This document shows positions 63,202 through 64,000 of a DNA stretch of 64,000 nucleotides, piece by piece; within the stretch, counting starts at the first letter, position 1; the number at the start of each line of letters is the position of its first letter. A program made the translations under genes and the position numbers. The DNA is from Liquorilactobacillus oeni DSM 19972 (GTDB lineage: Bacteria > Bacillota > Bacilli > Lactobacillales > Lactobacillaceae). Location: assembly GCF_001436275.1 (NCBI RefSeq), contig NZ_AZEH01000025.1, positions 1 through 64,000 on the forward strand, written 5' to 3'. A model generated the notes under the pieces. That model did not search any database, was not told the origin of the DNA, and saw nothing but the letters and a program-made list of their open reading frames with translations.

Positions 63202-64000
63202 GTTCATTCGTATCGTTTAACAAATAGTCCTTCTATCACAGCTATTCTTTGGGGTGTTAGGGTTTCATTTCAGGCTTCAACATTAGGTCTTTTTGTTGGT
63301 TTAATCACTAGTATGTTACATTGCTTTAAAAATATGTAAAGTGACCTTAAACGTTTCAGCTAATTAAAAAACTTAAAAATTTATTCAAAAATAACAGTAT
63401 GAAAACTGCTAAAAAATTAGCAAAGTTTATCTGCCTAAGCATTTTTCGAACATTTATAAAAGTTCCAAAATCCATAAGAAGATACTATAAGCAAAGTAGC
63501 GTTCCTGCATATGCCCACAGTCCACAAGCCTTTGTATTGATGCTGCTGAATATTTTATAATAAAAAAGCATTCACAAATTAATGTAAACACTTTCTTTTT
63601 GCATATTTTAGCATCAAATTTTGGCTTCAATTATTTAACACATTTCTTTATAGCGCCCTATTAGTATATCAATGTCGCTGAAAACTTCAGATATCAGTAA
63701 ATATTATTGAATCAGCCTTCCATTCATTTCCTGTTTCATATACATTGCTTTTTAAATCTACTGCCAAGCCAACAGCAGACACTACTATTTATACCAGTAT
63801 AACACTGGAAATTTTACAGCTTTAATCTACCTAGAAAAAATTCTGGATTTTCGCAACAACTACTACATTAACTTGCTCAGTAATTTTCTTGTAACTTCTT
63901 TCAAAAAGTTGTCTTCATTAAAATAACCAACACAGTTACACTCTTCAGACTTAAACCTACCAGTAGTGTTCATCAGGGTTGAACTAATAACATATGGGTT
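63202..64000. other. Gene-free stretch with a possible remnant
   Basis: A plus-strand stretch around 63225-63340 reads AILWGVRVSFQASTLGLFVG and LITSMLHCFKNM before a stop, like the end of a membrane protein; it has no start. The rest is AT-rich with no gene that I can support. Confidence 0.4.

Overview
The window is from a low-GC Gram-positive bacterium of the Lactobacillaceae. Three things point there: AGGAGG-type ribosome binding sites, leader-RNA control by T-boxes and leader peptides, and a complete citrate-lyase cluster with a divergent CitI-type activator. An MCP-type chemoreceptor suggests a motile relative, for example of the Liquorilactobacillus type; this genus assignment is only an inference. 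I saw no rRNA, tRNA or CRISPR array.

Layout. 0-3 kb: small hypothetical and stress genes, then a lone trpB behind a Trp leader-peptide attenuator. 3.4-11 kb (minus strand): a seven-gene operon whose gene content matches the Bacillus subtilis yxe operon (N-acetyltransferase, amino-acid ABC importer, M20 deacetylase, MmgE/PrpD protein) plus a glutathionyl-hydroquinone-reductase-like enzyme. It is driven from one strong promoter through two tandem T-box leaders. A divergent aspartase/fumarase-family lyase lies next to it. I infer a salvage route for S-modified cysteine. 13-15 kb: a decayed TetR/MFS efflux pair whose two operators survive. 15-18.7 kb: a GNAT, a class I glutamine-amidotransferase-like hydrolase, and an oligopeptide-binding lipoprotein behind a cysteine-rich leader peptide and attenuator. 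18.7-19.9 kb: a dead IS3-family element. 20-33 kb: D-serine dehydratase, chemoreceptor, SDR-like protein, CHAD protein, LmrA-type exporter with MarR regulator, iron-dependent alcohol dehydrogenase and an amino-acid permease. 33-35 kb: a LysR pseudogene and a TSUP permease. 35.7-44.5 kb: malic enzyme - AEC permease - citCDEFXG with divergent citI, for citrate uptake, cleavage and oxaloacetate decarboxylation.

45.6-55.5 kb is a genomic island inserted at the 3' end of gpmA. It is bounded by a 208-bp direct repeat of the gpmA 3' end. It carries an intact, overlapping pair: a sigma-70-like protein and a 1,097-residue RecQ-type helicase with large unassigned ends. Around them are wrecks of other systems: an EVE-HNH nuclease with two frameshifts, an unrecognised broken gene, half an HsdS, an intact tyrosine recombinase and an ISL3 transposase tail. 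The sigma-helicase pair is the best candidate here for an undescribed, possibly anti-phage, system.

55.5-64 kb: gpmA, a PatB/MalY-type C-S lyase, an AI-2E family permease, and a LacI-regulated sugar permease plus oligo-1,6-glucosidase unit, followed by 0.8 kb without a convincing gene. A family of hairpin-bearing intergenic repeats occurs at seven places, mostly between convergent genes.
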